A DNA stretch of 64,000 nt from positions 62,001 to 126,000 of the forward strand of contig NZ_JAAFYZ010000001.1 in the NCBI RefSeq assembly GCF_018274385.1. The letters are read 5' to 3'. The DNA is from Catenulispora pinistramenti (GTDB lineage: Bacteria > Actinomycetota > Actinomycetes > Streptomycetales > Catenulisporaceae). A program made the translations under genes and the position numbers. This document shows positions 1 through 7,951 of this stretch, piece by piece (the first letter of the stretch is position 1; every line of letters begins with the position of its first letter). A model generated the notes under the pieces. That model had not been told where the DNA came from. It made no database searches and was given only the letters and a program-made list of their open reading frames with translations.

Positions 1-1278
1 CTCGCGGAGCACGACCACGGCCTCGCCGACCCCGCTCTGCCGGCGCAGTGCCGCCTCGACCTCCCCCGGTTCGATGCGGAAGCCGCGAAGCTTCACCTGC
101 CGGTCGAGTCGGCCGAGGAATTCCAGCTCCCCGTCGCTCCCCCAGCGCGCGCGGTCGCCGGTGCGGTAGAGCCGGGCACCCGGCTTGCCGAAGGGGTCGG
201 GGACGAAGCGCGCGGCGGTCAGCCCGCCGCGGTTCAGGTAGCCGCGGGCGACGCCCTCGCCGCCGATGTACAGCTCGCCGTCGGCGCCCGGGGGCTGCGG
301 CCGCATCGCCGGGTCCAGGACATGGACGCTGGTGCGCGGCAGCGCGCCGCCGATCGTCGGGGTGCCGGTGCCGGCCGACAACGGCCCGGTCCAGGTGGCG
401 ACGATGGTGGCCTCGGTGGGCCCGTAGGAGTTGATCATGCGTCGGCCCGGCGCCCAGCGGTCGACGAGAGCGGCGGGGCACGCTTCGGCACCGACGATCA
501 GGGTGCGGAACCGGCGCAGGGCACCCGCCGCCGAGGCGGGGACGGTGGCCAGGGCGGCCGGCGGGATCAGGGCGTGCGTGATGTGGTGCTGGTCCAGGAC
601 GGTGGCGAGTTCCTCGCCCAGCCAGGGACCGTTCGGCGGCACCACGAGCGTGGCACCGGCCAGCACCGAGATGAACAGCTCCAGCACGGAGGCGTCGAAG
701 CTGGGGGACGAGAATTGCAGTATCCGGTCACCGGGGCGCACCGCGTAGCGGTCGATGGCCGCGGCGGTGAACGCGCCGATCCCGCGATGGGTGACCGCCA
801 CGCCCTTCGGCGTCCCGGTGGAACCCGATGTGTAGATCACATACGCCGTGTGGTCGGCGCCGACCGCCGGATCCGGGGCACCAGCCCCTGGTGCGGCCTG
901 GGCCGGGGTGGCCCGGTCGGCGGCGTCCATCAGGGCCCGAAGACCGGCCGGATCGTCGAGGATCACCGCGGGCGCCGCGTCGGCGAGCATCATCGCCCGC
1001 CGCTCGGCAGGATAGGAGGGGTCCACCGGCAGGAAGGCGGCGCCCGCCTGCGCGACGGCCAACTCCGCCGCTATGAGTTCCATCGAGCGCGGCAGGACGA
1101 GCGCCACCGTCCGTTCCGGCCCGGCACCACGGCGCACCAGGTCCCCGCTGAGCAATTCGACCCGGGCCGCCAGCTCCCGGTAGGTCCAGGCGCGCAGGCC
1201 GTCGGTCACCGCGAGCGCGTGCGGCGTGCGGGCCGCCCAGGCGGCGAAGAGCTCACCAAGCGTCGGGTGGTCGGCCAT
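1..1278 (-). CDS. NRPS adenylation domain protein (C-terminal part beyond the left edge)
   Basis: This gene encodes an amino-acid-activating adenylation domain, which forms an aminoacyl-AMP and transfers it to a carrier protein. The 426 visible residues are an A domain from its N-terminus to just past core motif A8. Visible motifs are [11 protein letters not shown] (149-159, A3), FDAS (194-197, A4), NSYGPTE (283-289, A5), YRTGDRARW (371-379, A7) and [18 protein letters not shown] (389-406, A8). No condensation domain precedes it, so it is a stand-alone A, an A-PCP loading protein or a longer initiation module. By alignment to GrsA from memory, the specificity positions read D195 A196 L199 L237 I261 G263 S284 I292 V293. 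The Asp points to an alpha-amino acid; I cannot name the substrate. The ATG at 1278 follows GGAAGG about 11 nt upstream. It is last in the operon with the hydrolase and P450. The frame is open to base 1. Confidence 0.93.
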   Translation of the reverse strand, partial: MADHPTLGELFAAWAARTPHALAVTDGLRAWTYRELAARVELLSGDLVRRGAGPERTVALVLPRSMELIAAELAVAQAGAAFLPVDPSYPAERRAMMLADAAPAVILDDPAGLRALMDAADRATPAQAAPGAGAPDPAVGADHTAYVIYTSGSTGTPKGVAVTHRGIGAFTAAAIDRYAVRPGDRILQFSSPSFDASVLELFISVLAGATLVVPPNGPWLGEELATVLDQHHITHALIPPAALATVPASAAGALRRFRTLIVGAEACPAALVDRWAPGRRMINSYGPTEATIVATWTGPLSAGTGTPTIGGALPRTSVHVLDPAMRPQPPGADGELYIGGEGVARGYLNRGGLTAARFVPDPFGKPGARLYRTGDRARWGSDGELEFLGRLDRQVKLRGFRIEPGEVEAALRRQSGVGEAVVVLRE

Positions 1279-1415
1279 GATTATTGGTGTCCTTCCGGAT
1301 CGGAGTAATGCGGCGGCACGTCGGCGGACCCGCGGCAGCTATGCGGCGGTTGTGCGGCGGTTCTATCCCGGACACGTACGCGGCGTGCCCGGGACGCCCG
1401 ACGCGGCGATCGGGT

Positions 1416-2741
1416 TCAGGCGAAGCTGGCGCGGCGCGCGGTACGCCCCGATATCTGCACGCGGTCGATGACCCCGGTGTGCGGGTCGCGGTGGAACCGT
1501 CCGCCGGGCTCGCCGCGGCCGGTGGCCGGGTCGACCAGATCGCACGACAGGTCGGAGTAGCAGCGCAGGGGCAGCGGCAGGTCGCCGTCCACGGACAGCG
1601 TCGGCGCGCCGCCGGGCTCGAACGCGACGCGGTAGCGGATGCCGCCGTTGGCATAGGTGCCCACGCAGTCCGGAAGCGCCACCGGATCGCCCGCGTTCGA
1701 GGGCTGAATCGCGGCGGGCACCGCCACGCCGGCTATGCGCGCGATGTCCTCGGCCAAGTCTCGCCAGAGCGCCGTGGCGGCGCCGGCGTTACCGGTGAAG
1801 GCGACGACCACGCCGCTGTCCGGTTCGACCCTCAAGTGACACGAAGTGCCCTGGGCATTGCCGTCGTGGCCACACCACGACCGGTCGTCCTGCTGGAACA
1901 GGGCCACCCCCAACCCCCAGCCGTCCGCGAGCGCGCCGGGGTCCGCACAAGGCTCCGCGTGGTGCATATGCTTGACGATCGCAGGGGGCAGGAATACGCT
2001 CTGGCCAGCTAGGGCACGCCCCAGAACGCCGAGGTCGATGGCGCTTGCGAGCAACGCACCGGCCGGCGCCTCCAACGGGGCCAGATTCTGTCGCGCCGGA
2101 CGTGTCCGGCCCGTCGCGATGTTCAAGCCATGACCGGCGGCGACCGGGCGGGCGGTGGTCATACCGAGGAACGCGGGCGTGATGCCCATAGGTTCGAGAA
2201 ACAGCGCTTCCATAGCTTCGTACCACGGCATTCCGGTCACCGCCTCGACCAGCCGACCGGCGGCGACGAAGCCGGCGTTGGAGTACGAGAAGTCGGTTCC
2301 GGGCTCGAACAGCAGATCCCGTGCGGTACACACGGAGGAGAGGTAGCGGGCCGGGGTGGTCGAGGAGGCCGTGTCGGAATCGGGGCCGGTCGGCAGGCCG
2401 CCGGTGTGGCTGAGAAGCTGACGGACCGTCACCGCGGGGACGTCCCGGAACTCCGGGAGGTACTCGGCGACGGAGTCGTCCAGATCGAGGTCGCCGTCGT
2501 CGGCGAGGAGCAGCACGAGTGCGGCCGTGAAGGGTTTGGTCAGCGATCCCAAGGGGACGGCGGTGTCCGCGGTGAAGGGTACGCCAGTGGTGACGTCGGC
2601 CGTGCCGGTGTGCACGGCGACCATCTCCGCGCCGGTGTCCACGACCAGTTGGGCGCCGGGCACGTTGTGGACGCGGGCGAGGGTGTCGAGTCGGTGCTGC
2701 AGTTCTTGGCGCAGCGGATACAGCGTCTGCATGCGGTTCAT
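1416..2741 (-). CDS. Serine hydrolase, class C beta-lactamase / PBP-type thioesterase fold
   Basis: This 441-residue protein belongs to the serine beta-lactamase-like superfamily. It has the SxxK motif (S66-L-T-K69), the YxN-type motif (Y153-S-N155), the family SHTGGLP signature (111-117) and an HDG triad (292-294) replacing KTG. After residue 350 a second small domain resembles the lipocalin-like tail of such hydrolases. No signal peptide is obvious, so it is probably cytoplasmic. The family includes beta-lactamases, DD-peptidases, esterases and the stand-alone PBP-type thioesterases (SurE group) that release or cyclise NRPS products. Its place between a P450 and an A-domain gene makes a thioesterase or deacylase role attractive, but this is inference. 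The ATG at 2741 has only a weak GAGAG upstream; the ATG at 2732 is an alternative start. It lies 91 bp after the P450 and 137 bp before the A-domain gene, same strand. Confidence 0.88.
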   Translation of the reverse strand: MNRMQTLYPLRQELQHRLDTLARVHNVPGAQLVVDTGAEMVAVHTGTADVTTGVPFTADTAVPLGSLTKPFTAALVLLLADDGDLDLDDSVAEYLPEFRDVPAVTVRQLLSHTGGLPTGPDSDTASSTTPARYLSSVCTARDLLFEPGTDFSYSNAGFVAAGRLVEAVTGMPWYEAMEALFLEPMGITPAFLGMTTARPVAAGHGLNIATGRTRPARQNLAPLEAPAGALLASAIDLGVLGRALAGQSVFLPPAIVKHMHHAEPCADPGALADGWGLGVALFQQDDRSWCGHDGNAQGTSCHLRVEPDSGVVVAFTGNAGAATALWRDLAEDIARIAGVAVPAAIQPSNAGDPVALPDCVGTYANGGIRYRVAFEPGGAPTLSVDGDLPLPLRCYSDLSCDLVDPATGRGEPGGRFHRDPHTGVIDRVQISGRTARRASFA

Positions 2742-2832
2742 GGCGAAGGCACTCTCGTTGACATGGGATCAGGGGTCTCATGTATGGCCGGTGTCGGCCG
2801 CGGGCGAGCACGGGCGGCGGACATCGGCGGTC

Positions 2833-4041
2833 CTACTGTCTGACGACTTCGACCGGCAGCCGGCGCACGCCGAGGATGACCGCCGGGTTCTGGTACGTGA
2901 CGTCCTCGTAGGAGGGGACCACCAGAGAGCGGAACCGTTCCTGGAGCATGCGCAGCGCGATCCGCGCTTCCAACCGCGCCAGCGGCGCGCCGAAGCAGAA
3001 GTGGATGCCGTGCCCGAAGGTCAGGTGGGGATTGGGATTGCGGGTCACGTCGAAGACATCGGCCGCGGCGAAGCGGGACGGATCGCGGTTGGCGGCACCG
3101 AGGTTGGTCATCACCATGGTGTCCACGGCCAGTTCGTGACCGCCGAGCACCACCGGCTTGGCGACGCGGCGTCCCAGCTCGGGGAAGGGCGGGAGCCAGC
3201 GCAGCACTTCCTCGATGGCGGTGGGGAGCAGGCCGGGATCGGCGCGCAGCGCCGCGTCCGTCCCCGGGTGCCGGTCGAAGGTCACCACGGCGTTGCCGAG
3301 CAGCGCGGTCGTGGTGACGTGCCCGGCGACCAGCAGCAGGGCGACGAACCCGACCATCTGCTGGTCCTCCAGGTGGACGCCCTCCACCTCCGCCGCGATC
3401 AGCTTGCTGGTGAGGTCCTCCCCCGGGTGGGCCCGGCGCTCGCGGATGTGCTGGAGCATGTACCCGTTCATCTCGCGGATGGTGGGGGCGATGGCCTCAA
3501 GCGCCCGTTCCAGGTCGGCCGCGTCGGGGGCCTCACCGAGCTGGTCGCCGCTGAACAGGACGCTGGCCCACTCCTGGAACAGCAGGTGCTCCTCGGCGGG
3601 GATGCCGAGCAGTTCGGCGATGACGATGATGGGGAGCGGGTAGGCCAACGACTCGACCAGGTCGAACCGGTCGCGGTCGGCGACCTCGGCCAGCAGCCGC
3701 GCGCACAACGCCTCGATGCGCGGCCCGAGCCCGGCCACCACCCGCGGCGTGAAGGCCTGACTCACCAATGTACGAAGTCTGCGATGCTCCGGCGGGTCCA
3801 TGCCGACGAAGTTGCCCTGCGTGAAGGTGTCGAAGTCCTCCTGGGTAGGCGCCAGGGAGGACAGATCCGAGGAGAAGGTCGCCGGATCGGCCAGCACAGC
3901 GGCCACGTTCTCGTAGTCCACGACCTGCCACACACCCAGGCTCTCCTCATAGCGCACGGGTCCGGCCGCACGCAGGGCGCGCCAACGCTCGGGGACCTCC
4001 TCCAGCGGCATGGGCGGAACGACCAGTCGATCGGCGGTCAC
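2833..4041 (-). CDS. Cytochrome P450 monooxygenase
   Basis: A 402-residue soluble class I bacterial P450 of usual length. It uses electrons from ferredoxin and O2 to hydroxylate or epoxidise its substrate. The heme loop FGHGIHFCFG gives the proximal thiolate Cys349. The I-helix shows AGHVTT (239-244), with the proton-relay Thr. The K-helix ExxR is E278-V-L-R281. The GTG start at 4041 is chosen because GAGGAG lies 5 nt upstream; a longer frame from 4161 would add 40 Arg- and Pro-rich residues with no P450 character. As first gene of a three-gene minus-strand unit, beside a large PKS cluster, it is a likely late oxidation enzyme. The substrate could instead be an amino acid carried by the neighbouring A-domain protein, as in P450s that hydroxylate PCP-bound residues. 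No ferredoxin gene is visible. Confidence 0.96.
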   Translation of the reverse strand: MTADRLVVPPMPLEEVPERWRALRAAGPVRYEESLGVWQVVDYENVAAVLADPATFSSDLSSLAPTQEDFDTFTQGNFVGMDPPEHRRLRTLVSQAFTPRVVAGLGPRIEALCARLLAEVADRDRFDLVESLAYPLPIIVIAELLGIPAEEHLLFQEWASVLFSGDQLGEAPDAADLERALEAIAPTIREMNGYMLQHIRERRAHPGEDLTSKLIAAEVEGVHLEDQQMVGFVALLLVAGHVTTTALLGNAVVTFDRHPGTDAALRADPGLLPTAIEEVLRWLPPFPELGRRVAKPVVLGGHELAVDTMVMTNLGAANRDPSRFAAADVFDVTRNPNPHLTFGHGIHFCFGAPLARLEARIALRMLQERFRSLVVPSYEDVTYQNPAVILGVRRLPVEVVRQ

Positions 4042-4046
4042 GATTA

Positions 4047-4052
4047 CTCCTC
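4047..4052 (-). promoter_or_regulatory. Ribosome binding site fixing the P450 start
   Basis: The minus strand reads GAGGAG followed by five bases and GTG at 4041. It is the best Shine-Dalgarno match in the region and argues against the upstream ATG at 4161. Confidence 0.75.
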
Positions 4053-4259
4053 GGGTCGCACTCGGGGGGATGGCAAAGTTCAGGCACGGATGGCGGACCC
4101 GCGGCAGAGCGTGGCGAACTGCCGCCATGAGCGGTTCCGAGACGGCACGGCGCTCCGCCAAGCACGAGGGGAGACACCACGCTGACTCCGCGCCCAGCGT
4201 TTGGTCCAGGCCGGGCGGGACAACATCAGCGCCTCGATCGCAAAGCCCGATGATCGAAC

Positions 4260-4280
4260 GCTGATCAGACGCCTATCAGC
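4260..4280. promoter_or_regulatory. Small inverted repeat upstream of the P450 operon
   Basis: GCTGAT at 4260-4265 pairs with ATCAGC at 4275-4280 around a 9-base centre, and its left half overlaps the palindrome CTGATCAG. It lies about 220 bp upstream of the P450 start. It could be an operator half-site pair, but arms this short occur by chance. Confidence 0.2.
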
Positions 4281-5205
4281 TCGGTGGTCCGGGCCTTGGG
4301 ATCGCGGCACCTGGGGATTTGCCGCACCACCGCACGCCGAGGGACGGCAGGCCTCTGCAGGCGGCCCGAATCCCACAGCCTGGCCCGCACAGCAGACCAG
4401 CCCGCCCTGGGGCTCCCCCCAAGCGGTCCGTCCCGCGCAGCCATTGCGCCGGAGGTCCGCACCAGGTGCCAGGGACGGCGTGATGCCCGAAATCGAGCGC
4501 TTCATCACGCCCGACGCGGCTCAGTCTTCACGATAGGTCACTTCAAGGCAACCCCTCGGAGTCGAAAGTAAAGCAAAGCTCTGATTCGAGGTGGCGCGCC
4601 TGGAACGCGCCCGCCGGGGCACTCCCGGAGCCCTGCGCAGGCGCCGTCGGCGCCGTCGGCGTCTGACTAGCCGAAGTACCGCAAACTACTGATACAACAG
4701 TGCTGATCGGCGGTGCGGTGAGCCCGAGGGCTCATCGGAGGAAACCGGCCCCGATCCCGGCCAGGATCCGGCCCCGATCCCGCGGCCGCCGGTCGGCGAA
4801 AGGCCCAGGCGGCCGACCCCGGTTAGTAAATCAGGGGCCTGGGTAGGTGGGGTGGGGCGCCGCGGTCGCCGGGCGCGCCATCGCCCACGATCCGGTCCGC
4901 GAAGCGGGCCAGCCGGCGTTCCGTGACAGCGCGCGTCCGAAGGAGGACCGACCGCAGGGAGCGCCGGAGAGGTCAGCCTCACTGTCAGCCCGACACGCGA
5001 TCCGGCTGCCGGTTGTCGATTGCCCCTGCCCGTCGCAGGGCGGGTCACACGAGCCCCACCTGTTCCAGCGCCACCAGCAGCCCCTCTGGAAGGGACTTCA
5101 GCCAGCCGCCGGGAAATCCGCTCCGCCTCCCATGCAACCGATCCCGGCTGGCTCTTGTCAGTAGCGGCGTGACATCCAATGCTGCGCTCGCGAGACGGAA
5201 TCCCT

Positions 5206-5709
5206 ATGGCTGAACACACCCCGGACCGGGACTTCATCGAGTTCGTCTCCGGGCGCGTCCTGTGGCTTCGCCGGATCGCGTTCCTGCTGTGCGAGGACTG
5301 GCACCACGCCGACGACCTCGCGCAGACCGCGCTGACGAAGCTGTACGCCGTCTGGCCCAAGGCCCGCTCCGCCGACAACCTCGACGCCTACCTGCGCACG
5401 ATCCTCGTCAACACGTACATCAACGAGACCCGGCGCCCCCTGTGGAAGCGTCTCGTGTCCGCCGACACCGGGGTCCTGCTCGACGTGCCCGAACGGGCGC
5501 CGGACAGCGATGCCGCGCTCGACCTGCGCGCCGCGCTCGCCAAGCTTCCGCCCCGGCAGCGCGCGGCGGTCGTCCTGAGGTACTACTGCGACCTCTCGGT
5601 CGAGCAGACCGCCGCGGAGTTGAACTGCTCCCCCGGCACGGTGAAGAGCCAGACCGCGCGTGGTCTGGACGCGTTGCGCCGCATCCTCCAGGCCCAGCCA
5701 TCCCTGTGA
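5206..5709 (+). CDS. ECF RNA polymerase sigma factor, SigE family
   Basis: A 167-residue group 4 sigma factor, containing only regions 2 and 4, that directs RNA polymerase to specific promoters. Region 2 is residues 14-80, with DWHHADDLAQTALTKLY near its core. Region 4 is about 110-160, with LPPRQRAAVVLRYY and a helix-turn-helix SVEQTAAELNCSPGTVKSQ. This wording matches the actinobacterial SigE-like ECF subfamily, usually about 170 residues. The ATG at 5206 gives the normal family N-terminus; an in-frame ATG at 5179 would add nine residues. A membrane protein follows after 57 bp and may control its activity. No binding site for this factor could be recognised elsewhere in the window, so a role in the PKS cluster is unproven. 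Confidence 0.93.
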   Translation: MAEHTPDRDFIEFVSGRVLWLRRIAFLLCEDWHHADDLAQTALTKLYAVWPKARSADNLDAYLRTILVNTYINETRRPLWKRLVSADTGVLLDVPERAPDSDAALDLRAALAKLPPRQRAAVVLRYYCDLSVEQTAAELNCSPGTVKSQTARGLDALRRILQAQPSL

Positions 5710-5766
5710 CCGGCACAAGACGTATCTGACGTACACAAGACCCAGAGAAAGCGCGGAACAATCACC

Positions 5767-6864
5767 ATGACAGGCATGCCCGAAGATCCCGGCTCCCAGC
5801 TGACGGCCCTGACCGAACTGGCGGCCCCGGCCACCGCCATCGACCTGTACAAGGCCTGCGACGACGGCTACCGCCTGCGGCTGCGCAGGCGCCGCACCAA
5901 CCGGGCGCTGACCGGCACCGCCGCCGTCGGGGTACTCGGCGTCGCGGCCACAGTGCTCACGATCGCCCACTCCCCCGCCACCCACGGCGCCGGACAACAG
6001 GCGGCCGGCCAACTGCCCGCCGGTCAGCAGGTGACGACCGGCGGACCGACGTCGCCCCCGACCACGGCCGGCGGCGCACCGCACAGCCCGTCCACGGCGC
6101 CGTCCACGCCGGGCCCGGGCATCGCACAGACCGGCGGCGTGCGCGTGCCGGCCAGCTTCGGCTGGCTCCCGCAGGGGATGGCCTTCATCGACGAGGGCCC
6201 GTCCGCCGGCACTTCCACCTACACGGCCGCCGCCGGAACGACCGCGGGCAAGGCGGCAGGCCAGCCCAGGGTCTTCCTCTCGGTCGGCGACACCGGACCG
6301 GCATCCATGTCCTCGAAGATCCCCGTGCAGGGACTCGGCACGTCCGCCTACTGGGTGGCGGGGACCGGCCAAAGCGTCGTCCCCGGCCAGGCAGACCTGA
6401 TATGGCAGGACTCTTCGGGCAAATGGCTCACGGTGAGCGGCGACTCCCTGGACCCCGCCACCGCCGCCGCGACCCTCGAACACGTCGCCCGCACCATCGT
6501 GGTGGGCCAGGCCCCGCTGCCACTGCCGATCCAGATCAGGGGGCTGGCACCGGCCGCGCTCGGCGTCAACCAGGTCGTGCTCACCCACCCCGCCCCCGGC
6601 CACACCGGCCCGGCCAACCTGAACATCGGGCTGAACACCACCGACGACAGCCTCAGCGTGTTCGTCGAGCCGACCGGAACAACGCAGGGCCCCTGGACCT
6701 GGGGCACATCAGCGTGCAAGGACTCCGGCGGCTGGAACATCTGCGTCGTGGCCGACCCACGCGCCGCCACCGAACTGCCCGGCGGAGTCAACGGCCTGCT
6801 CGCGCACATCCAAGGACTCGGCACCGATCCCGCTCACTGGAGCGCCGATCTCTTCGCGAACTGA
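5767..6864 (+). CDS. Single-pass membrane protein, possible partner of the sigma factor
   Basis: A 365-residue protein with a short cytoplasmic N-terminus (about 1-46) ending in an Arg-rich stretch (RLRLRRRRTNR), one hydrophobic segment (about 47-67), a Pro/Thr/Gly/Ala-rich linker (about 70-125) and an extracytoplasmic domain. This topology is that of an anti-sigma factor or sigma-linked sensor, and the position 57 bp behind the ECF gene fits. No zinc-binding anti-sigma signature (HxxxCxxC) is present in the cytoplasmic part, so it is not a ZAS-type anti-sigma factor. The outer domain has two Cys (in SACKDSGGWNICVV, near residue 318) that could form a disulfide. I do not recognise the outer domain. 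It may instead be an unrelated surface protein co-transcribed with the sigma gene. Confidence 0.8.
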   Translation: MTGMPEDPGSQLTALTELAAPATAIDLYKACDDGYRLRLRRRRTNRALTGTAAVGVLGVAATVLTIAHSPATHGAGQQAAGQLPAGQQVTTGGPTSPPTTAGGAPHSPSTAPSTPGPGIAQTGGVRVPASFGWLPQGMAFIDEGPSAGTSTYTAAAGTTAGKAAGQPRVFLSVGDTGPASMSSKIPVQGLGTSAYWVAGTGQSVVPGQADLIWQDSSGKWLTVSGDSLDPATAAATLEHVARTIVVGQAPLPLPIQIRGLAPAALGVNQVVLTHPAPGHTGPANLNIGLNTTDDSLSVFVEPTGTTQGPWTWGTSACKDSGGWNICVVADPRAATELPGGVNGLLAHIQGLGTDPAHWSADLFAN

Positions 6865-6869
6865 GTGAT

Positions 6870-6915
6870 CGGCTTCGGCGGACAGCCGGCAGCCGATATC
6901 CCCCCGCCGAAGCCG
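6870..6915 (+). terminator. Hairpin after the membrane-protein gene
   Basis: A perfect 12-bp inverted repeat, CGGCTTCGGCGG (6870-6881) and CCGCCGAAGCCG (6904-6915), with a 22-base loop starts 5 bases after the stop codon. There is no U-tract, which is common for actinomycete terminators. Confidence 0.6.
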
Positions 6916-6927
6916 CGCGCCTCCCGT

Positions 6928-6950
6928 CCAACTGCCGCCGGGGCAGTTGG
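6928..6950 (+). terminator. Second, tighter hairpin in tandem
   Basis: CCAACTGCC (6928-6936) pairs perfectly with GGCAGTTGG (6942-6950) around a 5-base loop. With the hairpin just upstream it probably separates the sigma factor unit from the thioesterase gene. Confidence 0.6.
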
Positions 6951-6958
6951 GCGGGTTA

Positions 6959-6988
6959 TTGCCAGTGCATCAGGGTTCTGGTTAGTGT
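6959..6988 (+). promoter_or_regulatory. Promoter-like site for the type II thioesterase
   Basis: TTGCCA (6959-6964) and TAGTGT (6983-6988) are separated by 18 bases and resemble the TTGACA / TAGNNT pattern of the vegetative (HrdB-type) sigma factor. The site lies directly after the tandem hairpins and about 37 bases before the ATG at 7026, so the gene may have its own promoter. Confidence 0.45.
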
Positions 6989-7025
6989 GCGGCGTGCCGT
7001 CGTCAGATCTCTCACTTGGAGCGGC

Positions 7026-7775
7026 ATGTCTTCTGAGGAATCCCTGTGGTGTCGCCGTTACCTGCCTGTGCGGGACGCGCCCGCGCGCCTGGTCTGCCTT
7101 CCGCATGCCGGTGGGTCGGCGCCGTTCTTCCGGCCGGTGGCGTTGGGGCTGGGGCAGGATGTGGATGTCGTCGCGGTGCAGTATCCCGGGCGACAGGAGC
7201 GGCGGGCGGAGCCGCCTATCACGGATATGGCGGAGCTTGCTGATCGGCTGACCGATGTGCTGCGCAAGCAGCCGGAGTCGCCGACCACGTTGTTCGGGCA
7301 CAGTTTGGGCGCGGTGCTGGCGTTCGAGGTGGCTCGGCGGCTGGAGGCCGACGGGCGGCCGGCGGTGCGGATCGTCGCCTCGGGGCGGCGGGGGCCGGCT
7401 ACGCATCGGGATGAGCAGATCCACCTGCTGGACGACGATGGGATCCTGGCCGAGCTGCGGAAGATGAACGGCACCGCGTCGATGCTGCTCGACGACGAGG
7501 AGCTGATGCGTGCCTCGTTGCCCGCCCTCCGCGCCGACTACACGGCGGTGGAGCGGTATGACTGCGGGCCCGACGTCTCGGTGAGCTGCCCGATATCTGT
7601 GATGACCGGCGACAGCGACCCGAAGACGACGCTGGACGAGGCGCGGGCCTGGGAGCAGCACACCTGCGGCGGGTTCGAGTTCCACGTGTTCCAGGGCGGC
7701 CACTTCTTCCTCAGCGAGCGTCCGGCCGAGGTCATGGCGGTGCTGAAGGGGTACTTCGGCCCGGCGCGCGGCTGA
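7026..7775 (+). CDS. Type II thioesterase (PKS/NRPS editing)
   Basis: A 249-residue stand-alone alpha/beta hydrolase of the type II thioesterase family, which removes aberrant acyl groups from carrier proteins of assembly lines. The N-terminal LVCLPHAGGSAPFFRP (22-37) is diagnostic of the family. The nucleophile elbow is GHSLG with Ser93, the acid is Asp196 or Asp198 in TGDSDPKT, and the His is H226 in QGGHFFL. Length is normal. The ATG at 7026 has TTGGAG about 6 nt upstream; the frame is open further upstream, but that part is noise under the preceding gene. It faces the glycosyltransferase gene tail to tail. As the only type II thioesterase here it probably serves the adjacent PKS, though the A-domain operon is also nearby. 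Confidence 0.95.
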   Translation: MSSEESLWCRRYLPVRDAPARLVCLPHAGGSAPFFRPVALGLGQDVDVVAVQYPGRQERRAEPPITDMAELADRLTDVLRKQPESPTTLFGHSLGAVLAFEVARRLEADGRPAVRIVASGRRGPATHRDEQIHLLDDDGILAELRKMNGTASMLLDDEELMRASLPALRADYTAVERYDCGPDVSVSCPISVMTGDSDPKTTLDEARAWEQHTCGGFEFHVFQGGHFFLSERPAEVMAVLKGYFGPARG

Positions 7776-7815
7776 GCTTGACCGCCGGGTCCCAGTCCGA
7801 GTCCAAGTCCAAGAA

Positions 7816-7897
7816 GTCCCAGTCCCAGTCCCAGTCCCAGTCCCAGTCCCAGTCCCAGTCCCAGTCCCAGTCCCAGTCCCAGTCCCAGTCCCAGTCC
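7816..7897 (+). repeat. Perfect (GTCCCA)13 hexanucleotide microsatellite
   Basis: Thirteen uninterrupted copies of GTCCCA run from 7816 to 7893, followed by a partial GTCC. Degenerate GTCCRA-like copies extend the tract on both sides (about 7790-7815 and 7898-7960). It sits in the convergent junction between the thioesterase stop (7775) and the glycosyltransferase stop (7952). It encodes nothing convincing, although its frames would read as Ser-Gln or Asp-Trp repeats. Confidence 0.97.
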
Positions 7898-7951
7898 GGC
7901 CAGGGTCCGAGTCCGGATCCGGCCCGAGTCCAGTCCGCGTCCAGTCCGCAT

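Larger units (their letters stand above)
4042..5205. other. Divergent intergenic region, no convincing gene
   Basis: About 1.16 kb separates the P450 start (minus) from the sigma factor start (plus). Open frames here have Pro/Arg-rich, low-complexity translations typical of high-GC noise, and none has a good RBS or recognisable domain. Visible structure includes a small inverted repeat GCTGAT / ATCAGC at 4260-4280, two copies of GGCCCCGATCCCG within 4745-4785, a 9-bp tandem of GCGCCGTCG near 4640-4660, and two relatively AT-rich patches (about 4525-4595 and 4675-4720). Promoters for both flanking units must lie here, but I cannot assign them firmly. A weak plus-strand pair is TTGTCA (5155-5160) and AATGCT (5178-5183) with a 17-bp spacer. 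No tRNA or attachment site was recognised. Confidence 0.6.

Noticed and set aside
4500-4720. A tRNA gene or phage attachment site
   Set aside because: The short hairpins do not form a cloverleaf, and no integrase or direct-repeat pair was found.
4686-5378. A 230-codon minus-strand frame in the divergent region
   Set aside because: Its first part is antisense to the sigma factor gene and the rest is Pro/Arg-rich without RBS or homology.
6402-7025. An upstream extension of the type II thioesterase frame
   Set aside because: It overlaps the membrane-protein gene and two hairpins, and its translation is Arg-rich noise; the family N-terminus fits the ATG at 7026.
7816-7897. A CRISPR array
   Set aside because: The unit is six bases and contiguous; there are no spacers and no cas genes.
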